The position numbers were made by a program, and so were the translations under genes. Positions 12,022 through 24,860 of a DNA stretch of 64,000 nt are shown one piece after another (within the stretch, counting starts at the first letter, position 1; every line of letters starts with the position of its first letter). Source of the DNA: Halictus rubicundus (lineage: Eukaryota > Arthropoda > Insecta > Hymenoptera > Halictidae); the NCBI RefSeq assembly GCF_050948215.1, contig NC_135150.1:18083943-18147942 (forward strand), in the 5' to 3' direction. Under the pieces are notes generated by a model, which saw nothing but the letters and a program-made list of their open reading frames with translations, was not told the origin of the DNA and did not search any database.

Positions 12022-15000
12022 AATTATTAATTAATTAAAGAAATGAATCATTAATTCCTTTTTACTAAAGTAGGAGTTATACTCTTTTGTCTATCCTCCA
12101 GTGAAACATTTGCCTGTAATCAATTTTTCCATATGATTTGTAGATTCATCTCAAACCGAATCTTTCCTAAAAGGCGCGTCCTATACACTCGATCAAACAA
12201 ACCGCAACCACGAAACAATTTACTCACGCATCCACAATACTGCTGCTCTATCCGGCAGAAGGAAGCCAAGCTAAAATTAAAACATAAGAAGCGACAGAAA
12301 TCTGTTTCCTGGGGTCGCGGCGACATCAACCCACGGGATCTCGGTCCGGTTGACGTTGGTGACACCGGGATGAAAAAATAAAAGGATGCTGAGTCCGGTG
12401 AGTTATCTTCGCGAGTGCCCACGTTATCCCATCCGTCGGCCTATAATCGTTACGTACGAAAAACTGGTTTCCCGGTCCTGTGACGGCCACTTATCTAACG
12501 ACTATCTCTCATCTGATATTCCGTGGCCGCGGAGCCGAAAACGGGTAACCGGTGCACCGGTACCGACGGAAACGCGGCGGAACGGTGCCCCGGGCCTGGT
12601 CGGTTTTTGGGCCGAAACTCTTAACGGTGTCAGATAAGGATCCCCGACACCCCGGATCCCTTCATCCCCTGATTAACTGTAGCACGTCGGACCTCGCGGG
12701 ACGCTTAACGGCCCGCCGGATCTCGTACGTTTAATTTAGGAGTCGACGGCCGTGCACACGCGAGGCTATTATCTGGAAATAATATCGGTTCGTGGAGGAT
12801 CCTCTGTGTTCCACGGTTCTCGTCAGATTCAACCGGTGTACAGTGGGGTATTTAGCCCTGAGAAACGGTGAAAACTATTCCAGCATTATTTACAGGTTCA
12901 AGGCCGTAATATCGTAGGTCGTCGGACTCGTCTTAACGTCAGCTACAACATCTTGAAGTAAAAAATGAATATTAATGTCTAAGAAAATCAAACTGACCTT
13001 GATTTTTTGTTAAAAAGAATTTTTTTCAGAAGTTTTATATATTGAAGTTTGTAGGTATTTATATGTCACTCAACTTTTGTCGGTAACGTCTTTTCCTCGT
13101 ATCATTGAAAAATCGTGTGTACGTCTACTGTGGTACACCTATCGGTACCATTTTTGTGTTGGTAACTGATTATGACATTGTAGCAAGGAGTAATTGCATA
13201 TACATCCAAAAATACGACTAATAAATATAAAAAAGAAATCTGGTACAATTCAAACTCTTGCGTCAATAGTTTCTTGTTTTACCGATTTCCATTACATTTA
13301 TCGACAACGACACAATTACAAGGCACATCAGTAAGATTGTAATGTTTCTTATCAGTCCTAACGCATGTTAGTGCTTATGGGAACATAATTGGACAAAATC
13401 ATTTTATAGAAAATTCAACAGCAAATTTGTAAATAAAAATTTTAGTATTGAAGTAATAATAATAATTTTAGTGAAACAAATTATAACATATGCTCGAAAA
13501 ATTCAAATGACTGTAGAATCTCTTTTTATTTTCAGGATATGAAACAGACTTTTTACCACATTTTAGGTCCATATACACTACAGTGCGGTCGGTCACCGGT
13601 CGAGACAACCTCCGTGGATCGGCCGTAATTTCTTTATGACCTCGAAGAGACGCGGCCCGAATGCTAACGCATTTCTGTCGGCGGCAACGACGAAGACGTT
13701 GTTCGTCGAGCAGTCCCGTTCCCGATGGCACACCGGGAGAACCCGACGAATCCGTGGCCACCGTGTATTTATGCGTTTCCAAGGGGATACTTCCCTTTGT
13801 GGATGCGATACGTACGTGACGGGCTGCGTTTACAGCTTTACCCCTCTGGGAACAACATTTCCGCCGCATTACAAATTCCTCTTTGTCGAGCGTACGGGCT
13901 GACGGAAGTCGGCTATCGCGCGATGGTCCCCGACCCTGACCCAACGATACCACTCCTTCAATCCCTTGGCAAACATGTTCGCCTGCCCGGTCGCGTGTGG
14001 CCCCTCGAAAGCCGATTCCGAGTCGGCGAAATTCCTTAATCCGCAAACACTCCAGTGGACTTAGTATTATTTCGTTATCTCTTAGTCGACTTCGAACGGA
14101 CGGACGATATTCTATACTGGGAGCGAAAGACTTGTGGATCTTTTTTTTGGATGGGTTCGGTTCGAATCACGGGCCCCGTATAATTTAAAAAAAAAAGTAC
14201 CTTTGGCACGTTCAATGCTTGAAAATTGAGCAACTTGAAAATGGTTCTTACACAATTGGTGCCACTAAATATGTATTAATGCTGAAATTAACTAGATTAT
14301 AATGGAAAATGAGAACTTCGTTACCAAGTAACCAATCATTGTTATTTGTAGACTGCTTATGCAATTGTGAGAAAAATTTCGGCCAAGTTTCAGCCCGATA
14401 CCTCATCTGTAAGGGTGGTTATAGAGGAAAATCGAAAATCCACTTTTTAGCCCATTTTCCCCATTTAATGACAATTTAAAATTCTGGAAAAACATCCGAC
14501 ACATTTCGGATACCAAACCACATATTTTGAATCGTTTTCAGATTTTTCCGTTGCAAACTCTGGATGTAAAAAGCGAAAAACACGAAAAAAGAAATCGAGA
14601 AAATGCAGATTTCATATAGAAAATGAAGAGACACTAGAACAAAATTAATTTAGCAATGAGATATTGTCCTAAGTATTATACTCAATTTTTTTCAAATTCC
14701 TGCGTTTGGTGCGTCATAGTTGAATAAAATAAAAACCAATTTTTTCGGCGTTTCTTTCCGCGAAAGACTAAGTTATAATTATCGTAAAAATATATTATGT
14801 AATATTAAACATTCCTACGTTCAGAGAAACATCGGTCAGACTTGAAAAATTGCGTAGTAATCAATGAGACCGTTCGGCTGACGATACGTTAGTTTAATGT
14901 CAACACGGGTCAATCCGCAGCGAACGGAAAACCTGACTCATCGGAGGCCCACTGTAACAGGTGTTGGACGACGCTCGGTGTTTGGCTCGCTTCAACAGGT

Positions 15001-16003
15001 AAGACCTGCAGCGCGCCGATGGCTTTACAGGCAACGGACCGTTCCGCAGGTGAAGCCCGCAGCTGCGAAATGAGATAGTATGGTCGGGAAAGAAATCGCT
15101 TTATTTGACACGCTGTCCTTTCCGTGAGTCTTGCCCGAGCGAATTTCGGCGCCATTGTTGAGGCCGGTACCGTACGTCGTCGTCGTCGTCGTTCTCGTTC
15201 GGACTCGATCGACCAGAACAACCTGGACAATTCTCATCCCGAATCCTCCTGGAGCCCGTTTTACGATATCTCTCTACCTGGACACTTGTCCAATGAAACT
15301 CGCATAACCTCGATCCTCTTAGCTACCAGATACTAGCAACGGCCGAAGCGTCTACCGGCGGTACAAATGACTACGCCTGCGGCCGAGGTGTATCTTAATC
15401 TTGTCAGTAAACCGGCTCTCGCTTGATGCTTTCGATTGATCATCCGCGGAAACCGTGCTAGCAATACCCGATTACTTCGACGAGGCCTGCTCGAGCCACG
15501 GTTGCACCTTCGTTTTTTCTCCCTCTTACTCCGCCGCGCACGCTCTCGAGTCGTTTTCGAAAATATATACGGAGCTCGAGGGATCCTGAGAGCCGCAGAT
15601 ATCCCCAGAGATATGGAACAACTTCATCCCGGCCTCGCAAATGTCTTCGCGCGGACGGAAAAACGCGGCCGCTTTTTAATCTGCCGGGCTGCGAGAGCCC
15701 GAGTCAAGTGGTTCGACGAGTGAAATCGTCGGGTCCGAGAATGATGTATCGGGAATCATTACAGATTTTCCATACATTTTTCCGATTCTACAAGATCGGC
15801 AAACCCGTTCGTCCGTTTAACGAAGAGATAAGCGGTTAATCTTTGAGAACGTTCTTCGGCATCCTTCTTAACGCTGAATACTGAAAATTAAATGGATTGC
15901 TTACGATTAGGTGACACAGAATTTTTGTTGGATTTAGAATGATCATGTAAAATATATTTTCTCAGTGTTGTTTTGTTTATTCGAGGACGCTGGGGATATG
16001 TAG
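12022..16003. other. Non-coding mosaic
   Basis: GC-rich islands (12380-12760, 13560-14050, 15130-15730) separated by AT-rich sequence; the 12900 fragment is described separately. The AT-rich 14170-14880 stretch shows no repeat or gene. No exon recognised. Confidence 0.5.
12900..13015. repeat. Diverged relative of the 11687 element
   Basis: CTCGTCTTAACGTCAGCTACAACATCTTGAAGT and TCAAACTGACCTTGA are in the same order as the right arm of the 11687 element, with many changes. Probably an old end fragment. Confidence 0.35.
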
Positions 16004-16204
16004 GAACACTAAACCTACCGAGCCTAAAAAATAAGTGGTATAGTCATTTCTCGATATAAGGCGCACATACTTGGCTGATAAAAGTCGCATTACACATTAT
16101 CAAGGCCAAGACGGATCTTAAGTCAGTGGCTGAAGGCTGTGAACGGAAATTATACAACAATTACCGAACTGCTGACTCTGCAAAAGTCACGTGACTGCTC
16201 TTAA
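16004..16204. mobile_element. MITE family C-like element with repeat shared with 21875
   Basis: Left end AACACTAAACCTACCGAGCC. Segment 16106-16204 (ending AAAGTCACGTGACTGCTCTTAA) is about 85% identical by eye to 21875-21980. The right end has been replaced by the family B remnant starting at 16201. Confidence 0.5.
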
Positions 16205-16270
16205 CCCTTTGCACTCCGGAATTTTGTAAACGTGTGTTAAATGTCGAGTCACAAAGGAGTGCAAAGGGTG
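16201..16270. repeat. TTAA-type palindromic remnant (family B), 70 bp
   Basis: TTAACCCTTTGCACTCC at the left and GGAGTGCAAAGGGTG at the right enclose about 38 bp. Family B ends (TTAACCCTTTGCACTCG) resemble those of piggyBac-type MITEs, whose target is TTAA. This copy is almost only its ends. Confidence 0.65.
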
Positions 16271-16553
16271 TCCCTGGGAGTCCTGCGAGTTCTAGGCCTA
16301 TGCCGGAGTCATTTCCGACCCACGCCGATGTTTCAGTTTTCTTCCGATATAAGGCGATGGTTCGGGACCGGCTTTCGTCGTATTTCGAATGAGGAAGATT
16401 TTCTGATTTCGAAATGAAAAGCGTCGTCTTATATCGGGATAAAATCGCACATATTGACGGTCGCAAGAACTTCTCCCCACCGCGATGGGTCACGAATGAC
16501 CCCGGCTTAGCGTAGGGAGGGTTAACCAACCTTCATCCCACGTTTTCCCAATT
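16271..16553. other. Short stretch with a palindromic repeat
   Basis: TTTTCTTCCGATATAAGGCG (about 16329) and CGTCTTATATCGGGATAAAA (about 16424) form imperfect inverted ends about 95 bp apart. A related CGATATAAGGCG lies at 16054. Possibly another small MITE. Confidence 0.4.
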
Positions 16554-16766
16554 GAACCCTTAGCACTCGCACGGCAAAGGCGCCTCTAAAAATTCTCATA
16601 TTACTATATAAAACAATTATTCCATCACTATGCTTGTATCTAAGAAATTGTTGAAAATTTAAATACTTGTATTATTTTTACTAGTAATAAACTTCAAAGG
16701 GATCTGAGTCGTGTAAAAAATGTCTCGGTTTATGAATTAAAACAGCTTCGAGTACAAAGAGTGAAC
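16554..16766. mobile_element. MITE family B, copy 2
   Basis: Left end AACCCTTAGCACTCGCACGG; right end CTTCGAGTACAAAGAGTGAA. About 213 bp, AT-rich inside, no ORF. The TTAA flanks have decayed. Confidence 0.6.
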
Positions 16767-17633
16767 CTATCCGTTGAATACTGAAAGGTAGACAATTAAA
16801 CTAGAGAACTCCTTCTCAACTGTGAACTACCTGCAGTAAAATAAGACATTAGCATACTATTGAACATACTGCTCTTCTAAAATCGACGAGAAATACCTGA
16901 AACCAACAGAGAACGAGGGTCGACTCTACAGGAACCTGTCGGCGATCTCTTCGATAATTTCCCTGCCCAAGTTCTTGCGCAATGAATTTTGAAATGTTCG
17001 TCGGTACAGCGTGCACACGTCGTCCATGAAGATCGAAGATTAAAAAAGTGCACGCACTACAACGCATCGAAGCCGTGCCAACAGAAAGAGTTTCCCCGAA
17101 CGAAAACCGTTTCGTGGAAGGGGCCGGCGAGTCGGAAAAGACCGGGCCACGGTGTGGAACGTATTTCCCCGAAGTTTATCCGCGACTGTTTCCATTTTCC
17201 CGGAGACTCATTACCACGAGTTACATTACCGCGTCGGGCATCGGAAAGTCACAAACCAGACAACTCATTCCCCCAGTGTCCTCGGGACGGTTTAAAAATA
17301 TTTACAGATAATTTCCAGGGGACGGAGGCGACGTTGTAGGAAGTCGGGAAGCGGATTTTTTTTCCGCGCGTGCTTTCCATCGGCATCGGCATCGGCAGCG
17401 AGGAAAAGGTCAGCGGCACCGCGCGCGGTCGTTTGTTCGCTGGTAGAGAACACACATCGCGCGTGATGTGTGCTCGACGTAAGTGGAGCCCATGGTCGAT
17501 GGGTACACGACAGGCATGTCGGAGGTGCATAAACACACATAGAAGTGGAAATGCCGGGATTGGCAAGAGAGCTGCCGCGACCGAGTTCGCCGGAGACACG
17601 GCTGGCCGCCTGTGGCTTCGCTCTGCCGCTCTT

Positions 17634-17692
<59 letters not shown>

Positions 17693-19148
17693 TTTCTCCG
17701 GGGAAGAGCCGAGTCCACCTCTTTTTCCCTCTCTGTCCCTCCTTCCCCCACGATTACCACCTTCCCTTCGTCAGATTCTGCCGCGCTCGGACGAACCACC
17801 GGCCGCTCTGCAACCCTCCGTGGCCGGAGACGATGCGCCGAGGAGGTGGTGTCTTTCACGTTGCAGGTGCGTGTCTACGGGGTGTCCTTGAAGTCCACCG
17901 GTGGCCAACCGGGGGGAAGAACGTTGGGAAACGCAACGTCTCCGAGCCGACTTCCTCCTCGGCTATCCCCTTCGTCGGGAATCGAGACGTCCTCCTCGAC
18001 GTCTCAATCGCTTCACAAACTAGAGCAAAACCTAGGGGCGGGGGGAAGGGCGACATGAAGACGTCAAAATTAAATTAGATTCCGAAGAATGCACATTCAC
18101 GAAAATTCATAGAACAGCAGGTTGAATGAAGTATCATTCCCTCGTTAACCCCCCGCCCTCCTCAGGCCAGCTGGACTGCCCACGTTGCAGTCCACTACCG
18201 ACGGATACCCTAATTACATGGGGTGTAAAACGTTAATGGGCACGCTGACGGTAACAAAGAACTGTATTAAACTTTAAGAATTTGAAATACTTATGAATAG
18301 CTTGAGCGAGACTTTATGCAAAATAAAAATTTTCTACCCAAATTGCAGGAAACTGGAGCTAAATAGAAATTTATACTCTTTTTTAATATGATTAATAGAT
18401 TTATAAATGCATGAAAGTTCACGGATTGGCCACGAGGAATATGCGTACAAGGTAATTCGAAACTGGTGAAAAAATTTGATAGATTATTTTACAAATTGGT
18501 CTGAAGTTTAACCCTTGATTACTAACCCATCGTAAAAACGCGGACGTGTCTTTTCATTTAAGAAAAAAATATGTTATATAAAATAATCGTGAGATTCGAA
18601 CCCCCCGTTCGCTATTTTTACAGTTAACATGATGTACATAGACGCGACTGTTATCGTTCTATTATGCTAGCACGAACCGGGAATAAAGATTACGCTTCAG
18701 TTAATGGATTCGGGCATTTCGCACTAAAGTTAGACCGGCCTTATGGTCGCGTTCCATGTATTTATAAGCGTATTCGTTTCGGTAAGAGTACAGGCGAACG
18801 TCGCAAGCTGAAATTCACTTTACAGGTTCGCGTCGCGACAGATGCTCGGTCGCGAAACACCTCGATCAAAGGACTTTGCTGCACGCGTAACGGGCCTCGG
18901 CAGTCGCATCTGCCGCGAACGGGGCTTGATTTATGCTTATCCTAACTAACGGATCGCTAGGAGTTTCATAATTGAGTCTACGTGAACCGAGAATAGCGCG
19001 AATGGTCGTTGGTCGCGATTCCTACGCGTTCCAACAGCCTGGAAACGTCTTTCCGACGCACATTCTCATTAACTTGTGAGAGGAAAAAAAAAACTGTTCT
19101 CGGAGAATAGTTTTCCGCGGAACAATACCTTGTATCGTGAACATTTTC
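16767..19148. other. Non-coding; GC-rich centre
   Basis: GC-rich 17080-18060 with a (TC)n tract at 17639-17691; AT-rich flanks with a decayed family D-like end near 18296 (GAGACTTTATGCAAAATAAA). No gene recognised. Confidence 0.5.
17639..17691. repeat. (TC)n microsatellite
   Basis: Perfect TC tract of about 52 bp. Confidence 0.97.
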
Positions 19149-19458
19149 TTAACACTCTGCCACTCGAATGGCGGCTATGATGCGCCACTGGAAATTGCTG
19201 TACAATTATTCAAAGTATTGTTTAATCTATTACCAAACATATGTGTGTATTCAGTTAGTTTCATATGCGTAAAATGGAAATATTCAATAATGGAATATTC
19301 ATTTAATATTAGCATCTATGTAAGCTCTAATAAATAATTGTTAATTCTTCCAAGACATTCCTCTCTTACACATATTATATTAATATTTATTTAATATGTT
19401 AAAGGTCGGAAGAAATCTTTGGTTCTGCAGTTAAAACAGCTCCGAGTGCAAACGGTTA
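19149..19458. mobile_element. MITE family B, copy 3
   Basis: TTAACACTCTGCCACTCG at the left, CTCCGAGTGCAAACGGTTA at the right. The inner sequence (AATGGCGG...GCCACTGGAAATTGCTGTA) is shared with the copy at 63442, which confirms the family. Confidence 0.65.
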
Positions 19459-21307
19459 CATATATATGTTGGTAAGTTAACAATTTTAAGAAAATTCTCG
19501 TGTCTTTAACATTCTTGTCCTGTCTATACCTACATATTTTTTTTAACGATTTCAGATATACTCTTCTTCGAAACTAGAATTACTGAGACACGATTTAAGT
19601 GATATTAACTCTTGAAGTGAACAGTTCTTCGTACAGTGTATTTAAGAATCTCCAGAAATGGGTGCACACAAGAACAACTTTGATTTTTCAAGGTAAAGAA
19701 GTTGCCTTATGGTCTTTTCCACGTGGACCGCCTGGTCAGCCATATTCGGTGACGGAATTACTTTTCCAGACCTGAAAATTAATTTTTGCATCGATAAATT
19801 GAGTTTATCAAATTTGATTTACGACCTACAAAATTCCAGGGGATTAAAACAGTAATTGATATCAGAAACCTTAACATTTCAGATTTTTTTATCGAATAAA
19901 CTCCTGCGATTTTATCTAACTGTTGTTGGTTGCTAAGTGGACGGTCAATGAACTACCGTCACCCAATAAGTCAACCCTAAAATTCTCGTTGGATTGCAAG
20001 TGATGGACGGTGTAAAGGCTGGGAGACGCCAGGCCCGAGAGGCAGATGGGTGTGCGAGAAGACGTATTTCTGTGCCACCCAATAGATGATTTAGCCGAGC
20101 TTCCGAGGTTAGTCCGTAGCCGTAGCCAGCGCACGAAGGAACGAACGAGCGAGGCTCACTCTTGCAGAGTGCCGCTGTTAGCGCATCGCACTATGACTAA
20201 TTACGAGCTTGACTCACCCCACTGTCGGCCGATACGGCCCTATAAACGCCGGAGCACCACCGCGAGTCATTGTTCCTTTCCACGTCTCTGCGTGCCCCTT
20301 CGTTCCGTCCTCGTTCTGCCTTTTTTTCCTCCCGTCGCATCGGCCGTGCGCTCCTCCTCTTCTATCTAAGGAGCTGGTTCGCGTACCCGCTCGGGGGTAC
20401 CGAAGCGACTCGCGATAGCTCGTGCCTCGAACACGGCTTTGTCACGGCATGCACTTTCCTAAGAAGTGTTCTAATTTGCTTCTACCTCCTTTTTTCTCCG
20501 TCCGCCTGTCCGCCCATCTCCCCCCCTCTTACTCCTCACCCTCTCCGGGATATTTATTCAGAACTCTTTATGCAACCAGACCGCGCTCGTTTTTCCGAGC
20601 GCCGCCATTGCACCGCCGCCGAGCGTGGAGAGGTGCGCGCCAATTATCGCGACGATCGCGCCGCGTCTTCCCGGCGCAGATACGAATTTACAATTGTAAT
20701 AGCGAATTATTGGATTAATCGGGTCTACGATCCCGAGCGGTTGATACATCGCCTCTCCCCCCTACCCAACGTAATCCCGGCCGCCATAAGCGGCCGATGC
20801 TCGCGCCCGTAAATGATTCTTCCGAGTAATCTATCCCTCGGCATCGAGAGAGGCTTCGCCCGTGGTTTCTCGCCTCCGTAATTTAGGAGGAAACGATTTA
20901 CTGTTTCCGGTAATGGGCACCAGCAAACCGTGTCCGCGCAAAGTCACGGTTTGAGGATGGTAGAACCGGCCGATTAACAAAAACCGGCGTTTGTTAGAGG
21001 GTACCACGCAACGGTCGCCTAATTTGGACGGTACCGTTACCCGGCGCAGATACGCCAGCCGCCGGAATAAAACTCAACGGGCAGATTTAATGACACATTG
21101 TGTCTGCCCCCTCTAACCTGGTAATTGTTACCTTTACACGGCCGGGTCCTCTATTCTCGCGTATTAATTAATTAAGATTTTCCCAATGGCAATTAAACGG
21201 CGAACAAATGGGGAGCGGTCCCGACGGTTAACACCTTATGTCCTGGAAAATCCAGCCGGGCGAATCTGGTGGTTTCTAACCAGGATGTTCTTCTCTTTCT
21301 GTGTTTC
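19459..21307. other. Non-coding; candidate regulatory DNA in the second half
   Basis: 19459-20040 is AT-rich without a recognised feature apart from a TGACGGAATTACTTTTCCAG block resembling 54654. 20560-21250 is moderately GC-rich with several TAATTA, GGATTAAT-like and GTAATTGTTAC sites, as in insect enhancers; this is only suggestive. Confidence 0.3.
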
Positions 21308-22002
21308 ACCGGTTCCAAATTTTATATTTTACGATTACTGAAGTTATAAAGATACTTTCGTGGGAAATGATGAAATATACACATTCGGTAGAGCATGTAT
21401 TACAATACGAACTGCACAAAATCCAAATCCAAATAAATTCTCGTCATTTTTATAAGACAACATATAGATTCGCGATAAGGTAGAGTGACCACGTTATCGA
21501 CAAAAATCGGCGAAAAATGGTTTTACGTGCCTCAACTTTTCGTTCTCTTATGAGAATATTTTTTGCTGGGAAAGGGCTTGTTCGAAAGAGGAAAGAGGAA
21601 CAAGGCTTGTTCGGAATATTTGGTAACATAAGCGTTAGAAGTAGGCCAAAAATTGACGATGTGCGTGTCGTGGAATCCAAGCATTTTTATGCCATTGAAC
21701 GAGTTTTCTGGATGAAGTCAAGAGTAGCGCGCGCTAGAAAATATCTCCGGCTACAAATTGACCTATATTTTGTCTTGATTTTCTGCGAAATAAAGCCTAA
21801 AACTTGAAGCACGTTTCTACAGAGCAAAAAATGTGACAAGTTTAGTCACAGACTTAGGACCCGTTGGATCCAGATCAAGACGTATCTTAAGTCAATGGCT
21901 GAAGGCTGTGAACGGAAATTATAGCTCAGTTACCGACCTGCTGACTCTGCAAAAGTCACGTGACTACTTTTGGCTCTTAAGGCTCGGTAGGTTTAGTGTT
22001 AA
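21308..22002. mobile_element. MITE family C, copy 5, carrying nested repeats
   Basis: The left part, 21308-21465, aligns to the copy at 49604 (CACCGGTTC..., TAGAGCATGTATTACAATA). The right end GGTAGGTTTAGTGTTAA is at 21986-22002. In between lie 21466-21530 (shared with 10225-10292 in reverse) and 21875-21980 (shared with 16106-16204), so other repeats were inserted or the element is composite. Confidence 0.55.
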
Positions 22003-24181
22003 TATTTTTCAATCTATTTCAGTCCTTCTGGAACTGTGACGCTGCGAATACGCTAGCGAGTATCTCTTGACATTTTTCTGCGAAGCGTGTACACTTGTTT
22101 GCGAATATTACAGATACATTGTTTTGCCCTTCGACAGCAACGGTCGCAAGTGAGTCAGACTCGCTGGCCGCTAGAGACGTTTACACGTGTCGCGAGAGTC
22201 GCTCCCGCAAAAAATGTCACAAGCTACTTGCCAGTGTATTCGCACCTTAACACTGTTCCGCCTGTTCCGGTTTTGTAGTTGTTTCTATAGTTTTGACCAA
22301 TTACATTCACCTTGTGAAAGATTCTGAAAAGTTCTATCAGTTTTTCTACCTTTTAATCCTCACACGTTTCCCAGGGCGAACATTCGCCATTTTGTATTTC
22401 CAGATACTGTGAAACGTCTGATTTCTCTCTGTCCGTGTCGCAAGATGGATTTCTTTAAATTGTGAAATTACGATCGAATTACAATTAGCTGTTCGAAGCA
22501 CAGTGTGAAACAAAAATGGATGACCACTCTGGGATCTTTAACGCGGTTATTTCCGAGAAGCGTATGAGGATTAACACTAAACCTACCAAGCACAAAACAT
22601 ATAAAAGAGAAACATCTTATAGAAGGGAGAAAATTGAATTTACTTAAACTTTGTACTTCTTTTTACTTAAATAAAGAAGACAATTGAGTAATTTTCTATG
22701 AAAACGTTTCTATAATTTCAATAATTGTGAAACGGAAAACCGGCCATCTTGACCGTGGTAGAGTTAGTGTTAAGGAGAAAGGTGAATGATCTGTTAGGGG
22801 TGACAAAATTGCTGTGTCTTCGTGGGTGGTTGAACGGCCAAAGCAAATTAGAGTTTGTTCGAGCAAATTAGAGTTTGTGATTGTTTTTCCAGTGTCGCCG
22901 GTTCGTCGGACGAATTCTCTGCGGGTTCACACGTATTTACAAGTTTCCGCCATTGTTCGGAACGGCACTCTGTCAGTATCTTTCCACGAATAGACGATAT
23001 TACGGTAGGAGGGCTGGCAGCGCGAAAGACACGGAAGGTAGGAGAACATCCTGTGTCGTAGGACCCCCCGTTCACGCTCTGCTGGGTTTACTTCGTAACG
23101 CTGATTTCCTAAGTATCCTTCCTTTTCACGGTATACTGAACGAACCCGAGGGGACGGGGGCGAGGGGAGCAGCCGACGACCGGCTTTCTGTACATGAGAA
23201 TGGATTATACCGCTGTTAATTAAAAGTGCTTCGATCTGCCGCGAGAAACACGTTTTCTCACGTCTCGCGACGCGCCCTTTTTCACCCGGCGAGGCGCCCG
23301 GCCACCAGATAAGACAATGGAGCGATTCGGAAAGAAATCGGTTCGTCCTTGTTCGTCCTGCGGCGAGCATCTTTTTATTTCGAGACCACCAGCTTGTCGC
23401 TCGGTCAACTTTTTCTCATTTACATTTAGTAGGTCGGAGAGCTCACAGGCATGTCTGTTCTTCCGTTTGTTAACGCGGCTCCATCGCGCTCGCGCGCGCC
23501 ACGCGTTTGCGACAATCGCGATCCCGCGTCCCGCTTTGAGAAAGCGAATTATGCGATTTCTTTGTTATTTTGTTTCAAACGTTTTGTAGGAAGAGACTCG
23601 AAGCACGTCTATGAGTGCAGTTTCCGAACAAGGTAGTTAGAATTATTAAGACGGAGACTTTTTATTGAAATACAGAGGATCTTGATAGATTTGTGAAATT
23701 ATATATAGTACAGTAGTATAGTAAAGTATAGTATAGTATATTCGATTAATGAACAGAGATCCTGTGTGACGATATTTATATCGGTATCGACTGAAATAGA
23801 TATGGACAGGTTTCAGTTGTGTAATCGAGATTTATGTAATGAAACTGTATGATACGTTACCAAATTATCGTACGCGATTTGTTATTTAAATTTAGAGAAG
23901 TTACTTAGCGAGCAGCGAGATAAATTTTATTGCGTCATCCTCGGGTAACGTAGAATGCTGCGCTCGCAAACATTATTTGCTGCAGTCGATACGATACCAG
24001 TGAATTATAGAATACTTTCAACTAGTAGAAGAATACAATCTAATGTTAATATTGAAATAGATTTTCTTGTCCACGGTTATACAGCTCTGAAGCCTCAGAT
24101 AAGATGTAGTAATAGATCTAATCTGTTTTGGGGATTCTGCGGAACTCAAGATTCCTATTATCAGTTCTGTGTTAATAAAAT
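22003..24181. other. Non-coding mosaic
   Basis: Apart from the family C element at 22571-22773, nothing is recognised. 22860-23640 is GC-rich with chance open frames. 23700-23745 has an imperfect TAGTATAGTA run. The sequence is AT-rich from 23640. Confidence 0.5.
22571..22773. mobile_element. MITE family C, copy 3
   Basis: TTAACACTAAACCTACCAAG at the left, GGTAGAGTTAGTGTTAA at the right, 203 bp. The inner sequence differs from copies 1 and 2, so this is a separate subfamily. Confidence 0.7.
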
Positions 24182-24790
24182 CACAGACGAGCTATAAGAA
24201 TAGACCAGTTACCTAATGTATTTTTTTTTCTCATGTTTGACAGGTTTTAGAGCCGCCTTATCATTTCCGTGTCACAACCTACCGTATCAACCTACCGTAA
24301 AATACAAATAATAATACAAACTACAAATAGAAGGATGTTGTGTTCTTTTAATTCCAGTACGCCTGTTATGCGAGTCACAGACTTAAAATTAGATATTGCA
24401 TGCATTACATTTTTTGTTTACGGTTCTGAATTACCGACTGTAGAAAATGCGCTAGTACCACAGATAAGGTTACCCACGAGTTACTGTTTAAGTTGATATT
24501 TACTATAGCACCGACGAGATATTTAGAAAGACTGCCAGCCCCCTTGTTAAACTGCGAGCACCGACGAGATATATATATATATATATAAAGACTGCCAGCC
24601 CCCGTGTTAAACTGCGAGTCTCAAAGTGGGTCCCAGGTGGGTACTGGGAGCGGTCGGTAACGGCCCCAATCACCGACGAGATATTCTCGTCGGTGCCGCG
24701 GGGCACTAGAGCTGCCTTACCATTCCTGTGTCATCCTACCGTATCGGTCAGAACTAATAATGTGGAACTAATATCACAGACGATATGTGG
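24182..24790 (+). repeat. Left member of inverted repeat pair flanking the EndoU region
   Basis: Blocks here reappear in reverse complement at 31320-31675. Block 24182-24237 (CACAGACGAG... to an oligo-T run) matches 31487-31540, and 24700-24790 (ACCGTATCGGT core) matches 31390-31483. Two tandem units beginning GCACCGACGAGAT (24508 and 24558) and ending in GACTGCCAGC match 31345-31378. A perfect 11-bp-arm palindrome, CACCGACGAGA/TCTCGTCGGTG, lies at 24671-24695. Identity is partial, so the duplication is not recent. Family unknown. Confidence 0.7.
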
Positions 24791-24860
24791 GAGTACGCCA
24801 GTGACCTTATGGAATTACGGAAAAAAATTAAATTAGATTAATTTAACTTCTTAATTCCTT

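Noticed and set aside
13468..14046. 192-codon open frame on the minus strand
   Set aside because: Spans a GC-rich island and AT-rich flank with Arg/Ser-rich composition typical of chance translation; nothing recognised.
14145..14175. B-box-like GGTTCGAATCA
   Set aside because: No A box or acceptor stem upstream; chance match.
17545..18078. Open frames rich in Leu-Ser or Arg-Glu around (TC)n
   Set aside because: Dinucleotide tracts translate without stops in several frames; same for 58.1, 59.0 and 59.3 kb.
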